Shown here: positions 8,306 through 17,242 of the stretch, in pieces | Numbering within the stretch: the stretch's first letter is position 1 | Layout: each line of letters starts with the position of its first letter | DNA from: CAVQBC01 sp963710665 | GTDB lineage: Bacteria > Actinomycetota > Thermoleophilia > Solirubrobacterales > Solirubrobacteraceae | Direction of reading: 5' to 3' | Assembly: GCA_963710665.1 (NCBI GenBank) | Contig: CAVQBC010000006.1 | Location: forward strand, 772,546 to 836,545 | Length of the DNA: 64,000 bases | The notes under the pieces: generated by a model | The model's input: only the letters and a program-made list of their open reading frames with translations | What the model was told of the DNA's origin: nothing | The model's database searches: none | Made by a program: the position numbers and the translations under genes

Positions 8306-9328
8306 CTAGCCGGCGAGCAGCCGGCGGACGCCGAGGCCGCCGCCGAGCAGGATCGCTCCGGAGAGCACCACCCGCCAGAGCTCGATGCCGGTGAAGGGCA
8401 GGCGGAGCTTCGAGCGCTCCTCCGCCTGCGCGTCGGGCTGCTCGGAGCCGGCGGCGGTCGAGTCGCCGGTGGCCGTCGTGGTGAGAACGGAGCCGGTGGC
8501 AGCCGAGGTGCCGGCGGCCGTCGCGGGGCTGGTGGCGCCGGTGCCCGTCGGACCGGTGGCGCCGATGCCCGCCGCGCCGGTGGCGCCGGTGCCCGCCGCG
8601 CCCATGCCTGCCGCGCCCTTGCCCGCCGCGCCGGTGGCGCCGATGCCTGTCGGGGTACCGGCGCGGCCCGGCGCGGTCGCACCGGCCGTGCGCTGGTGCT
8701 TGCGGAACTGCTCGCAGAACTCCTTGTTGGTGTGCGAGCGCTTGGCGTCCTTCGTGCGGCAGTACCGCTCGAACCGCTTGATGGCCGCGCCGCTCTCGAA
8801 GTACTCGTCGAGAGACCCGTCCTCGGCCTCCTCGTCGGTCGTCTTGTCGGTCTTCTTCGCGGCGGGCGCCTTGTCCGACGTCTTCGTGGCGGGGCCCTGG
8901 TCGGTCTTTTTCCGGGCCGGCGCGTCGTCCGCCTTGTTCCCGGCGGGCGCCTCGTCCGTCTTGTTCCCGGCGGGCGCGTCGTCCGCCTTCTTCTCGGCGG
9001 GCGCGTCGTCCGTCTTGCTGTCGGCGGGCGCGTCGTCCGTCTTGGTCTCGGCGGGCGCGTCGTCCGTCTTCGTGTCGGCGGGCGCGTCGTCCGTCTTCGT
9101 GTCGGCGGGCGCCTGGTCCGTCGTGGTCCCGGCGGGCGCCGCCCCGTCCCCGGCCGGTTTGGGCTCGGGATCGGGGCTGGCCTGCGGCTCCGGCGTCACC
9201 TGGGCCGGAGGCGGCTGGTCGGCGACGGTGGTCGGCGCAGGATCGTCGGCCTGGGCGACGCCGCCGAACGCCAGTGAGGCGACCGTCAGTGCGGCCGCTA
9301 TGAACGCGCCGTTGGTGATCCGGCTCAT
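8306..9328 (-). CDS. LPFTG-anchored cell-wall protein with decapeptide repeats (paralogue B)
   Basis: 340 residues with a signal peptide nearly identical to paralogue A (ends GVAQADDP). About residues 70-165 hold roughly ten copies of an ~10-residue unit of the TDDAPADTK kind, alternating acidic and basic. The two-cysteine block (RFERYC...KEFCEQFRKHQ) follows, then Gly/Ala/Thr repeats (GATGAAGKGAAG) and LPFTG at 310 with a hydrophobic helix and RR. The repeats look like a wall-spanning stalk. It is a tandem duplicate of paralogue A with diverged repeats and a conserved Cys block, leader and terminator. Confidence 0.85.
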   Translation of the reverse strand: MSRITNGAFIAAALTVASLAFGGVAQADDPAPTTVADQPPPAQVTPEPQASPDPEPKPAGDGAAPAGTTTDQAPADTKTDDAPADTKTDDAPAETKTDDAPADSKTDDAPAEKKADDAPAGNKTDEAPAGNKADDAPARKKTDQGPATKTSDKAPAAKKTDKTTDEEAEDGSLDEYFESGAAIKRFERYCRTKDAKRSHTNKEFCEQFRKHQRTAGATAPGRAGTPTGIGATGAAGKGAAGMGAAGTGATGAAGIGATGPTGTGATSPATAAGTSAATGSVLTTTATGDSTAAGSEQPDAQAEERSKLRLPFTGIELWRVVLSGAILLGGGLGVRRLLAG

Positions 9329-9440
9329 GTGACTTCCCCCTCTGGAAGCGATTTCCCCGGAAGCAGTCTCCGGGGCAATTCCAGAGGCGGGTAGGGAACC
9401 AAGGGGTGGTCGACACCCACCCTGCGCAACGATGCGCGGG
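9329..9440 (-). promoter_or_regulatory. Duplicated structured 5' leader, copy 1
   Basis: Just upstream of the SD a nested hairpin is visible: outer arms CCTCTGGAA / TTCCAGAGG (9339-9347 and 9379-9387, nine perfect pairs) and inner arms CCCCGGA / TCCGGGG (9355-9361 and 9369-9375). Further upstream are GGGTGG / CCACCC arms (9404-9409, 9417-9422) beside TTGCGCAGGG, as in copy 2. Folding so close to the ribosome site could control translation (inference). Confidence 0.5.
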
Positions 9441-9494
9441 CCTTGACGGCGGCGGCCGCCGCGCGGGCCGTGAGGACCGGCACGCTGGGCGGTG

Positions 9495-9974
9495 CTAGCC
9501 GAGCGCCTCGGCGGCGGCGCGGGCGCGGAGGCGGTCGAGCGTGCGCAGTTGCTGCTCGGCCCTCGCTTTGAGCGTCAGGAGGCGGCCGGCGTCGAGCCGG
9601 GGGTCCGCCGGGGCCAGCTCGTGGAGGCAGCGCCACAGGCTGCGCTTGCCGGTCACCCCCGCGCTCAGGGCCTCGACCTCGGTGAGCCGGCTGAGCGGCG
9701 AGTAGCCGACGAGCCGGCCGTTGAGCTTGAGGCGGCCGAGCTTCTCCGCGCCCCACGCGACCGGGGGCTTGAGCGGGCTCGCGCGGACCCCGAGCGCGCG
9801 CATGATCCGCTTGAGCTCCTCGCGGTCCTCGTCGATCTCGGTCGCCAGGCGCTCGAGGTCGGATTCGTACTCCGTCCCGCGGTTCGCGCCCGCCGTGCGC
9901 TTCGCGAGCTCGACGCCCGTCGTCGAGCCCGCCAGGTGGTCGTTCAGGTAGATCGTCAGCAGCTTGCGGTTCAT
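9495..9974 (-). CDS. Conserved small helical protein, unknown function
   Basis: 159 residues, no signal peptide or membrane helix. The sequence looks all-helical: an N-terminal LLTIYLNDHLAGSTTG segment, a heptad-like stretch (ESDLERLATEIDEDREELKRI) and a C-terminal Arg/Leu-rich helix (EQQLRTLDRLRARAAAEAL). The ATG overlaps the stop of the MFS gene by four bases (ATGA), so they are translationally coupled. I do not recognise a named family; a ferritin-like or four-helix fold is possible but metal ligands are not evident. Confidence 0.75.
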   Translation of the reverse strand: MNRKLLTIYLNDHLAGSTTGVELAKRTAGANRGTEYESDLERLATEIDEDREELKRIMRALGVRASPLKPPVAWGAEKLGRLKLNGRLVGYSPLSRLTEVEALSAGVTGKRSLWRCLHELAPADPRLDAGRLLTLKARAEQQLRTLDRLRARAAAEALG

Positions 9975-11230
9975 GTCCGCTCCCATTCCGGCGCGCCGGC
10001 CGCGGCCTCGCGCGCCTCGTCGGTCTGGTCGCCTGCGCGCAAGATCCAGATCGCCGGCGCGAGGACGAGCACGGTGGCGCCGATCGCGAGCGCCGCGACC
10101 CCGAGCTCCGAGAGCACGAGCCCGCCGAGCAGAGCGAGCCCTGCCCCGGTCAGGCCCGAGAGCAGGTCGTTGAAGCCCAGCAGGCGGCCGCGCTCGAACG
10201 CCTGCGTGCTGTCCGCGAGCTGGGCGGTCGCCGCCACGAAGGAGAGGTTCCACCCGATGCCCAGGCCGAACAGCGCGACCGCGGTGGCCGGGACGCTCTC
10301 GACCCACAGCAGGCTGCTGACCGAGAGGCCCATCACGGCCAGGCCGCCCGCGAGTGACGGGGTCCGGCCGACGCGGTCGATGAGATCGCCGACGACCAGC
10401 ACGAGCGCGTACATCCCGAGCACGTGCGCGCCGATGATCGGGAACACCAGGTGCGCGGCGTGATGCTGGTGGTCGACCACGACGGCGCCGGTGAGGGTCA
10501 TCACCCCCACCATCACCGCGAAGCTGGCCTGCCCGGCCAGCAGCGCGGGGATCACGCCCGGCCGGCGCAGGAGCTCGCCGAGCGGGGCCGCGGTGCCGCG
10601 CCCGTCCTCCTGGCCGGTGTGCAGGATCTCCGCGATCCGGCGCGGGTCGGGACGGACCGCCAGCACGAGCACCAGCGCGACGACCACGAAGCCGGTGGCG
10701 GCGAGCCACAGCAGCGCCAACGCGTCGCCGTCGAGCTCGCGCCCGGCGAGCAGCGGGCTGAAGACCAGCGGCCCGAGGATCGCCCCGAACACGGCGCCGA
10801 AGAGCACGAGCGCGATGCCGCGGGCGCGCCGCTCGGGTGGGTACATGTCGCCCGCGGCGGTCCGCGCGAGCAGTGCGGTCCCGCCCGCCGCGCCCACGCC
10901 GACGAGGCCCGCCAGCACCGCCGGCGCCGACCCCACCGCGCAGCCGAGCGCCGCCAGCAGCCCGCCGGCGATCCCGACCGCGAAGCCCGTGGCCAGCACG
11001 GGGACGCGACCGAAGCGATCCATCGCCCGACCGCCCGGGAGCGCGGCCAGCGCACCGGACGCCAGCACGATCGCCGGTCCGAGCCCCAGCAGGCCGTGGA
11101 CGCCGATGACCGTGACGAGCGACAGCGAGGCGACCGCGGCGGAGAGCTGGAGCATCCCCGAGTTGGCCGCGAGCGCCGCGGACAGCAGGGCGGTGTTGCG
11201 GGCGATCGGCAGGCGCTCCGGGGGCGTCAC
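9971..11230 (-). CDS. MFS transporter
   Basis: Start taken as GTG at 11230; the frame is open further upstream but that part is low-complexity Arg/Ser/Thr sequence antisense to the channel gene. The 419-residue product has about twelve hydrophobic segments. The loop 2-3 signature reads GGRAMDRFGRVPVL, of the usual G-x-x-x-D-R-x-G-R-R kind, with a second copy in the C-half (GDLIDRVGRTPSL). A His-rich patch (DHQHHAAH) sits before helix 8. Small-molecule efflux is likely; the substrate is unknown. It is divergent from the potassium channel, with about 58 bases between starts. Confidence 0.8.
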   Translation of the reverse strand: MTPPERLPIARNTALLSAALAANSGMLQLSAAVASLSLVTVIGVHGLLGLGPAIVLASGALAALPGGRAMDRFGRVPVLATGFAVGIAGGLLAALGCAVGSAPAVLAGLVGVGAAGGTALLARTAAGDMYPPERRARGIALVLFGAVFGAILGPLVFSPLLAGRELDGDALALLWLAATGFVVVALVLVLAVRPDPRRIAEILHTGQEDGRGTAAPLGELLRRPGVIPALLAGQASFAVMVGVMTLTGAVVVDHQHHAAHLVFPIIGAHVLGMYALVLVVGDLIDRVGRTPSLAGGLAVMGLSVSSLLWVESVPATAVALFGLGIGWNLSFVAATAQLADSTQAFERGRLLGFNDLLSGLTGAGLALLGGLVLSELGVAALAIGATVLVLAPAIWILRAGDQTDEAREAAAGAPEWERT

Positions 11231-11288
11231 GACCCCGAACGCTACCCGGGCAGGGAGATCGCCCAGCGGCGTCGAACGGCGCTGCGGG

Positions 11289-12002
11289 ATGGACGAGCGC
11301 AGCGAGCGGGTGCAGCGACGCCTCGAGCCGGTGGTGATCGTCGCCACGCTGCTCGTCATCCCGGTGATGATCCTCGAGGGCGTCGACGTAGAGGAGCCGT
11401 GGCCCACGGTCGCCTACATCGGCGACTGGGTGATCTGGCTCGTCTTCCTCGCCGAGATCGTGATCATGCTCGCGGTCGTCCCCAACCGCCGGCGGTGGCT
11501 GGCCGAGAACCCGCTCGACGTCGCGATCGTGATCCTCACGCCGCCGGTGGTGTCCTCGACGCTCACCTCGATCCGGCTCCTGCGACTGCTCCGGCTGGTC
11601 CGGCTGGTCCGGGTCGCGGAGCTGGCCCGGGGGGCGTTCTCGCTCGCCGGCGTTCGCTACGCGGCGCTGCTGGCCGTGCTGACCGCGTTCGCGGGCGGCC
11701 AGGCGTTCGCCGACATCGAGGGCACGTCGGACGGGACCGGTCTCTACTGGGCGATGACGACCATGACGACGGTGGGCTACGGCGACGTCGTGCCGCACAC
11801 CGGCGCGGGGCGCGTGATCGCGGTCGTCGTCATGCTCGTCGGGATCGGGTTCGTCGCGGTCCTCACCGGCGCGATCGCGCAGCGCTTCATCGCCCCGGAG
11901 GCCGAGGAGGCCCAGACGCGCGAGGAGGACCTGCAGACCCGGCTCGACGACGTCGGGGAGCGACTCGAGCGCATCGAGACGCTGCTCTCCGAGAAGGCCT
12001 GA
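11289..12002 (+). CDS. Voltage-gated-type potassium channel
   Basis: 237 residues with six membrane segments. S4 has regularly spaced arginines (SIRLLRLLRLVRLVRVAEL, about 94-112). The pore loop holds the filter TVGYGD at 161-166, and S6 (VVMLVGIGFVAVLTG) is followed by a C-terminal coiled coil (LQTRLDDVGERLERIETLL), a typical tetramerisation element. This is the layout of compact bacterial Kv-like channels. S4 carries at least four arginines on one face, so real voltage sensing is plausible. The divergent MFS gene may share a regulatory region. Confidence 0.9.
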   Translation: MDERSERVQRRLEPVVIVATLLVIPVMILEGVDVEEPWPTVAYIGDWVIWLVFLAEIVIMLAVVPNRRRWLAENPLDVAIVILTPPVVSSTLTSIRLLRLLRLVRLVRVAELARGAFSLAGVRYAALLAVLTAFAGGQAFADIEGTSDGTGLYWAMTTMTTVGYGDVVPHTGAGRVIAVVVMLVGIGFVAVLTGAIAQRFIAPEAEEAQTREEDLQTRLDDVGERLERIETLLSEKA

Positions 12003-12114
12003 CCGGGCCCCGCCACGCGAGGCGTCGCGATCCGATTCAATACCGCGAATCGGAGGCGAGGCCAACACCAGCGCGGCGTGGGCCGCACGCGGGCGCCACC
12101 GCGTCTGGCACCAG

Positions 12115-13440
12115 ATGAGCGGGCGCCCCCGCGAGGGCGCGACCGGCCCGCTGGTGATCGCCGAGGGGTCCGGCGCCTGGGTCACCGACGCCGACGGCAA
12201 CCGCTATCTCGACGGCCTCAGCGGCCAGTGGTGCGTGAACGTCGGCTACGGCCGGTCGCGGCTCGCGCGCGCCGCCGCAGAGCAGCTCGAGCGGCTCGCC
12301 TTCCATCCCCTCACGCGCTCCCACCCGCCGGCGATCGAGCTCTCGGAGCGGCTCGACGGCCTCCTCGGCGGCGACCGCGCGTGCCTGTACACGAACTCCG
12401 GCTCGGAGGCCAACGAGCTCGCGTTCAAGGTCGCCCGCCAGTACCACCTGCAGCGCGGCGAGCCCCACCGCTTCAAGGTGATCGCCCGCTACCGGGCCTA
12501 CCACGGCTCGACCATGGGCGCGCTGTCCGCGACCGGCCAGGCGCTGCGCCGCTTCGCCTACGAGCCGCTCGTCCCGGGCTTCATCCACGTCCCCCCGCCC
12601 GACCCCTTCCGCCACCCCGAGATCACCGACCTCGAGGCCTACGGGCGCCAGTGCGCCGCCGAGCTCGAGCGCACGATCGAGTTCGAGCTGCCCCAGACCG
12701 TCGCGGCGGTCGTCCTCGAGCCGATCATCACCGGCGGGGGCATCCTCATCCCGCCCGACTCCTACCTGCCCGCCGTCGCCGACGCCTGCCGCCGCCACGG
12801 CGTGCTGCTGATCGTCGACGAGGTCATCTGCGGCTTCGGGCGCACCGGCGAGTGGTTCGGCCACCAGGCGTCGGGCATCCGCCCCGACATCGTCACGATG
12901 GCCAAGGGCATCACGAGCGCCTACGTCCCGCTGGCCGCGACCGTGACCACCGACGAGGTGTTCGCCGCCTTCACCAGCGACGGCGCCGACCTCGGCCGCC
13001 TGCGCCACATCAGCACGTTCGGCGGGCACCCCGCGGGCTGCGCGGTGGCGATCGAGAACCTCGCGATCATGGAGGAGGAGGGCCTCGTGGCCCGCTCGGC
13101 GGAGCTGGGCGCCGAGCTGCTCGCCCGCCTGCGCGACGCCCTGGACGGCCACCCGCTGGTCGGCGAGGTCCGCGGGCGCGGGCTGCTGATCGGGATCGAG
13201 CTGGTCTCCGACCAGGCCACGCGGGCGCCCGCGGCGCGCGAGGACTCGGCGGCCCTCGTCGCCGCCGCCCAGGGCCACGGCCTGCTGATGGCCCGCAACG
13301 CCGACACCGCCGCCGGCCTCGACAACGTCCTCCAGCTGGCCCCGCCCCTCTCCATCACCGACGACGACGCCGACCACATCGTCACGGCGGTCGCGGCGGC
13401 GTTCGCGGAGCGCACGACCCCGGCGGAGGTCCCGGCGTGA
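12115..13440 (+). CDS. Class III (omega-amino acid:pyruvate type) aminotransferase
   Basis: 441 residues with fold-type I class III motifs: GSEANELAFKVARQYH, the cofactor-ring aspartate in LLIVDEVICGFGRTG, and the Schiff-base lysine in VTMAKGITSAY. The annotated ATG is probably too late. The residues before it read RHRVWHQ, matching the conserved N-terminal WH(P) segment of the family, and GGAGGC lies at 12052-12057, yet no ATG, GTG or TTG is found in that frame between them. First gene of a plus-strand catabolic run; beta-alanine or another omega-amino acid would fit the neighbours. Confidence 0.85.
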   Translation: MSGRPREGATGPLVIAEGSGAWVTDADGNRYLDGLSGQWCVNVGYGRSRLARAAAEQLERLAFHPLTRSHPPAIELSERLDGLLGGDRACLYTNSGSEANELAFKVARQYHLQRGEPHRFKVIARYRAYHGSTMGALSATGQALRRFAYEPLVPGFIHVPPPDPFRHPEITDLEAYGRQCAAELERTIEFELPQTVAAVVLEPIITGGGILIPPDSYLPAVADACRRHGVLLIVDEVICGFGRTGEWFGHQASGIRPDIVTMAKGITSAYVPLAATVTTDEVFAAFTSDGADLGRLRHISTFGGHPAGCAVAIENLAIMEEEGLVARSAELGAELLARLRDALDGHPLVGEVRGRGLLIGIELVSDQATRAPAAREDSAALVAAAQGHGLLMARNADTAAGLDNVLQLAPPLSITDDDADHIVTAVAAAFAERTTPAEVPA

Positions 13441-13456
13441 GAGGCCGCCGGGGCTG

Positions 13457-14710
13457 ATGGCCACCCGCGAGCCCACGGTCGACGCCGCACGCGCCGTCGA
13501 GGGGCTGCGGGAGCTGAGGAGGCTGACCGGCGACGAGGACGGCGCTCAGCGCGTCGCCTGGACGGACACCTGGATCGCCGCGCGCGACTGGCTGCGCGCC
13601 GAGCTCGACGCGATCGACGGCGTCACGGTCGAGACCGACCAGGCGGGCAACACCTGGGCGACCGCGCCCGGCGACTCCGACCGCTTCGTGATCATCGGCG
13701 GGCACATGGACTCGGTGCCCGACGGCGGCTGGCTGGACGGCGTGCTCAACGTCCTCGCCGGCCTCGAGGTGCTGCGGGCGCTCGCGCCCGAGCCGCGGGC
13801 CCTCACCCTCAAGCTCGTCGACTGGGCCGACGAGGAGGGGGCGCGCTTCGGGCGCAGCCTGCTCGGCTCGAGCGCCTGCGCCGGCACGCTCGACCCCGAC
13901 AGCGTCCGCGACCTCACCGACCGCGACGGCGTCACGCTCCCGGACGCGCTGGCGGCGCACGGGGTCGACCTCGACCGGGCGGGTGAGTCCGGCGAGCGCC
14001 TGGAGGGCGCCCTCGCCTACCTCGAGCTGCACATCGAGCAGGGCCCGGTGCTCGAGCGCCTCGACCTCCCGCTCGGCGTCGTGCTCGGGACCTTCGGCGT
14101 GCAGCGCCACCGCGTCCGCTTCAAAGGCGCCCACGCCCACGCGGGTGCGACCCCGATGGACGTCCGCCGCGACGCGTTCCTCGCCGCGGCCCGCAGCGCG
14201 CTCGCGTTCCGCGACGACGCCCTGGCGCGCGAGGACGTCCGCGCCACCGTCGGCGGCGTCACGGTCTCCCCCGGCATCGTCACCGCGTTCAACGGGCTGT
14301 GCGAGCTGACGCTCGACCAGCGCGCGCTGGATCCCGAGGTGCTCGCGGACATGCTCGCCACCGCCCAGGAGGCCTCGCGGCGCATCGCCGCCGAGGAGGG
14401 CTGCGAGGTCGCGTGGGAGCGGATCTGGGAGATCGAGCCGATCCGCTTCGACGACCAGCTGATCGACATCGCCGACGCGGTCGTCGAGGACGTCGCGGGT
14501 ACGAGCCACCGCCTGCCGAGCGGCCCGCTGCACGACGCGGCGGAGATGGCCCGGCGGGTCCCCACCGTGATGCTGTTCGTCAAGAGCCTCGGCGGCGTCA
14601 GCCACACCAAGGAGGAGGACACCCCGGCGGAGGACCTCGAGACCTCCGTGCGCGCGCTCGGAGAGCTCACCCGGCGCACGCTCGCGTGGGCGGAGGCGTC
14701 GGGGTCGTGA
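13457..14710 (+). CDS. M20-family N-carbamoyl-amino acid / allantoate amidohydrolase
   Basis: 417 residues. The dinuclear metal-site motifs are GGHMDSVPDGG (His and Asp) and DWADEEGARFGRSLLGSSACAG (EE and following ligands), with LHIEQGPVLE later. This is the pattern of N-carbamoyl-L-amino acid hydrolases, beta-ureidopropionases and allantoate amidohydrolases, which release ammonia and CO2 from ureido acids. It begins 16 bases after the aminotransferase, and the permease GTG overlaps its stop. Beside an NCS1 permease and an omega-aminotransferase, a ureido-acid step of hydantoin or reductive pyrimidine breakdown is the simplest reading. Confidence 0.85.
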   Translation: MATREPTVDAARAVEGLRELRRLTGDEDGAQRVAWTDTWIAARDWLRAELDAIDGVTVETDQAGNTWATAPGDSDRFVIIGGHMDSVPDGGWLDGVLNVLAGLEVLRALAPEPRALTLKLVDWADEEGARFGRSLLGSSACAGTLDPDSVRDLTDRDGVTLPDALAAHGVDLDRAGESGERLEGALAYLELHIEQGPVLERLDLPLGVVLGTFGVQRHRVRFKGAHAHAGATPMDVRRDAFLAAARSALAFRDDALAREDVRATVGGVTVSPGIVTAFNGLCELTLDQRALDPEVLADMLATAQEASRRIAAEEGCEVAWERIWEIEPIRFDDQLIDIADAVVEDVAGTSHRLPSGPLHDAAEMARRVPTVMLFVKSLGGVSHTKEEDTPAEDLETSVRALGELTRRTLAWAEASGS

Positions 14711-16209
14711 CCGGCGCGGCGACCCGCGACGCGCACGACCTCGAGGCCGTCCTCGCCGACTCGCCGCTGTCCAACGGGGACCTCGCCCCCACCGGCCCCG
14801 AGCGGCGCACCTGGGGCACGTACCACCTCGCGGCGCTGTGGATCGGCCTGTCGATCGTCACCACGACCTACACGCTGGCCTCCGGGCTGATCGCGGCAGG
14901 CATGACCTGGTGGCAGGGCCTGCTGACGGTCTCGCTCGGCAACCTGATCGTGCTCATCCCGATGCTGCTCAACTCGCACCCGGGTACGAAGTACGGCATC
15001 CCGTTCCCCGTGCTGGTGCGCTCGAGCTTCGGCATCCGCGGGGCGAACGTCGCGGCGATGGCACGGGCGCTCGTGGCCTGCGGCTGGTTCGGGATCCAGA
15101 CCTGGATCGGCGCCCTCGCCATCGACGCGCTGATGACCGCGCTGACCCCCGCGTGGGCCGACTTCTCGCTGCACACGGCGGTCTCCTTCGGCGTGTTCTG
15201 GCTGATCCAGGTGGCGATCATCCTGCGCGGGATCGACGGCATCCGCCTCCTCGAGAGCATGGCGGCGCCGCTGCTGCTCGGCGGCAGCCTCGCGCTGCTG
15301 ATCTGGGGCTTCAGCGCGGGCGGGGGGATCGGCAACGTGTTCGAGGCCTCCTCGAAGCTCGTCGGCGACGACCAGACGTTCTGGACGCTGTTCGGCCCCG
15401 GCCTCGCGGCGAACGTCGGGTACTGGATCACGCTCTCGCTGAACATCCCGGACTTCACGCGCTACGCGCGCAGCCAGAAGTCGCAGATCGTCGGGCAGAG
15501 CATCGCGATGCCGTTGACCATGACCGGCTTCTCCTTCATCGGGATCGCGGTGACCTCGGCGACGATCGTGGTCTACGGCGAGCCGATCTGGGACCCGGTC
15601 GCGCTCACCGCGCGCCTCCTCGACGACATGGAGGTCCTGCTCGTCGCGGCGATGGTCGTGATCGTCATCGCGCAGCTGTCGACGAACATGGCGGCCAACG
15701 TGGTCTCGCCCTCCAACGACTTCTCGAACCTCGCTCCGCGCCTGATCTCGTTCAAGATGGGCGGGCTGATCACGGCCTTCATCGGGATCGTCTCGTTCCC
15801 GTGGAAGCTCTACCAGGACGTCGGCGCCTACATCTTCACCTGGCTGGTCGGCTACGGCAGCCTGCTGGCGGCGTTCGGGGCGGTGATGATCGTCGACTAC
15901 TGGCTGCTGCGCCGGACGCGGCTCGACGTGCTCGACCTCTACCGCCGCGAGGGCCGCTACTGGTTCACCGGCGGTTACAACGTGCGCGCGCTCGTCGCGG
16001 TCGCCGTCGGCGTCATCCCGGTGATCCCGGGCTTCCTGGACGCCGCCACGACGGAGGGCGGGGTGGTCGCCGACCCCGACTTCCTCGACCAGCTCTACCG
16101 CTACGGGGTGTTCGTGGCCTTCGGGCTGGCCGCCGCGGCCTACGCGGCGCTGATGCTGTCCGCCGGACGCGCCACCGCCGACCAACCCGTCACGGCGATC
16201 GCCGACTGA
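14707..16209 (+). CDS. NCS1-family nucleobase/hydantoin/allantoin permease
   Basis: 500 residues from a GTG overlapping the previous stop by four bases. About twelve membrane helices with NCS1 landmarks: WIGLSIVTTTYTLASGL in helix 1, GIPFPVLVRSSFGIRG after helix 2, CGWFGIQTWIGALAI in helix 3, and NIPDFTRYARSQK in the middle loop. Family role: sodium- or proton-coupled uptake of hydantoins, allantoin, uracil or cytosine. Helix 1 and 3 residues are most like hydantoin/allantoin permeases, but the substrate is inferred mainly from context. Confidence 0.88.
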   Translation: MTGAATRDAHDLEAVLADSPLSNGDLAPTGPERRTWGTYHLAALWIGLSIVTTTYTLASGLIAAGMTWWQGLLTVSLGNLIVLIPMLLNSHPGTKYGIPFPVLVRSSFGIRGANVAAMARALVACGWFGIQTWIGALAIDALMTALTPAWADFSLHTAVSFGVFWLIQVAIILRGIDGIRLLESMAAPLLLGGSLALLIWGFSAGGGIGNVFEASSKLVGDDQTFWTLFGPGLAANVGYWITLSLNIPDFTRYARSQKSQIVGQSIAMPLTMTGFSFIGIAVTSATIVVYGEPIWDPVALTARLLDDMEVLLVAAMVVIVIAQLSTNMAANVVSPSNDFSNLAPRLISFKMGGLITAFIGIVSFPWKLYQDVGAYIFTWLVGYGSLLAAFGAVMIVDYWLLRRTRLDVLDLYRREGRYWFTGGYNVRALVAVAVGVIPVIPGFLDAATTEGGVVADPDFLDQLYRYGVFVAFGLAAAAYAALMLSAGRATADQPVTAIAD

Positions 16210-16220
16210 AGGAGCCCGCC

Positions 16221-17222
16221 ATGGACTTCGGCGTCACGTTCCAGACCGACCCGCCCGCGAGCCGCGTGGTGGAGCTCACGCAGCGGGCCGAGGCGCTCGG
16301 GTTCAGCCACGCCTGGACCTTCGACTCCCACATCCTGTGGCAGGAGCCCTACGTCATCTACTCGCAGATGCTCGCCGCCACCGAGCGGATCATGGTCGGG
16401 CCGTTCGTGACGAACCCGATCACGCGCGACCCCACGGTCACCGCGTCGCTGTTCGCCACGCTCAACGACATGTTCGGCAACCGCACGATCTGCGGCATCG
16501 GCCGCGGGGACTCCTCGCGGCGCGTGCTCGGCAGGCCGCCGACCACGCTCAAGCGGACCGAGGAGGCGATCGGAGTCATCAAGGAGCTCGCCGAGGGGCG
16601 CTCGATCCCCACGCCGGCGGGCGATGTCTCGATCCCGTGGGTCCGGGACGGCAGGCTCGACGTGTGGATGGCCGGCTACGGCCCGAAGGCGCTCTCGCTC
16701 GCGGGCCGCAAGGCCGACGGCTTCATCCTCCAGCTCGCGGACCCGGCGATCATGGCCTGGACCGTGGACCACGTCCGCTCGGCCGCGGCCGAGGCGGGCC
16801 GCGACCCGTCGGCGATCGCGATCTGCGTCGCGGCGCCCGCCTACCTCGGCGACGACCTCGACCACGCGCGCGAGCAGTGCCGCTGGTTCGGCGGGATGGT
16901 CGGAAACCACGTCGCCGACCTCGTCCGCCGCTATGGCGAGGGCGGCGACATCCCGGCCGCGCTGACCGACTACATCCGGGCACGCGAGGGCTACGACTAC
17001 GCCCACCACGGGCGCGCCGGCAACCCCGACACGGCGTTCGTCTCCGACGAGATCGTCGACCGCTTCTGCGTGCTCGGGACCGTGGACGACCACGTCGCCA
17101 AGCTGCGCGAGCTCGAGTCGCTGGGCGCCGACCAGTTCAACATCTACCTGATGCACGACGCCATGGACGAGACGCTCGCCGGCTACGGGGAGCACGTGAT
17201 CCCGGCGATGTCGGCGGGCTAG
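16221..17222 (+). CDS. LLM-class flavin/F420-dependent oxidoreductase (TIGR03842-like)
   Basis: 333 residues, luciferase-like TIM barrel: MDFGVTFQTDPPASRVVEL at the start, AWTFDSHILWQEPYV, GPFVTNPITRDPTVTAS, and the GIGRGDSSRR phosphate-binding loop. The best match in memory is the TIGR03842 group, often found beside hydantoin or dihydropyrimidine catabolic genes. GGAG precedes the ATG; it lies 11 bases after the permease. Its exact reaction is not known to me; an oxidation or monooxygenation of the imported heterocycle is inferred. Confidence 0.8.
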   Translation: MDFGVTFQTDPPASRVVELTQRAEALGFSHAWTFDSHILWQEPYVIYSQMLAATERIMVGPFVTNPITRDPTVTASLFATLNDMFGNRTICGIGRGDSSRRVLGRPPTTLKRTEEAIGVIKELAEGRSIPTPAGDVSIPWVRDGRLDVWMAGYGPKALSLAGRKADGFILQLADPAIMAWTVDHVRSAAAEAGRDPSAIAICVAAPAYLGDDLDHAREQCRWFGGMVGNHVADLVRRYGEGGDIPAALTDYIRAREGYDYAHHGRAGNPDTAFVSDEIVDRFCVLGTVDDHVAKLRELESLGADQFNIYLMHDAMDETLAGYGEHVIPAMSAG

Positions 17223-17242
17223 GCGGGGCGCGGGCGCCGCCG

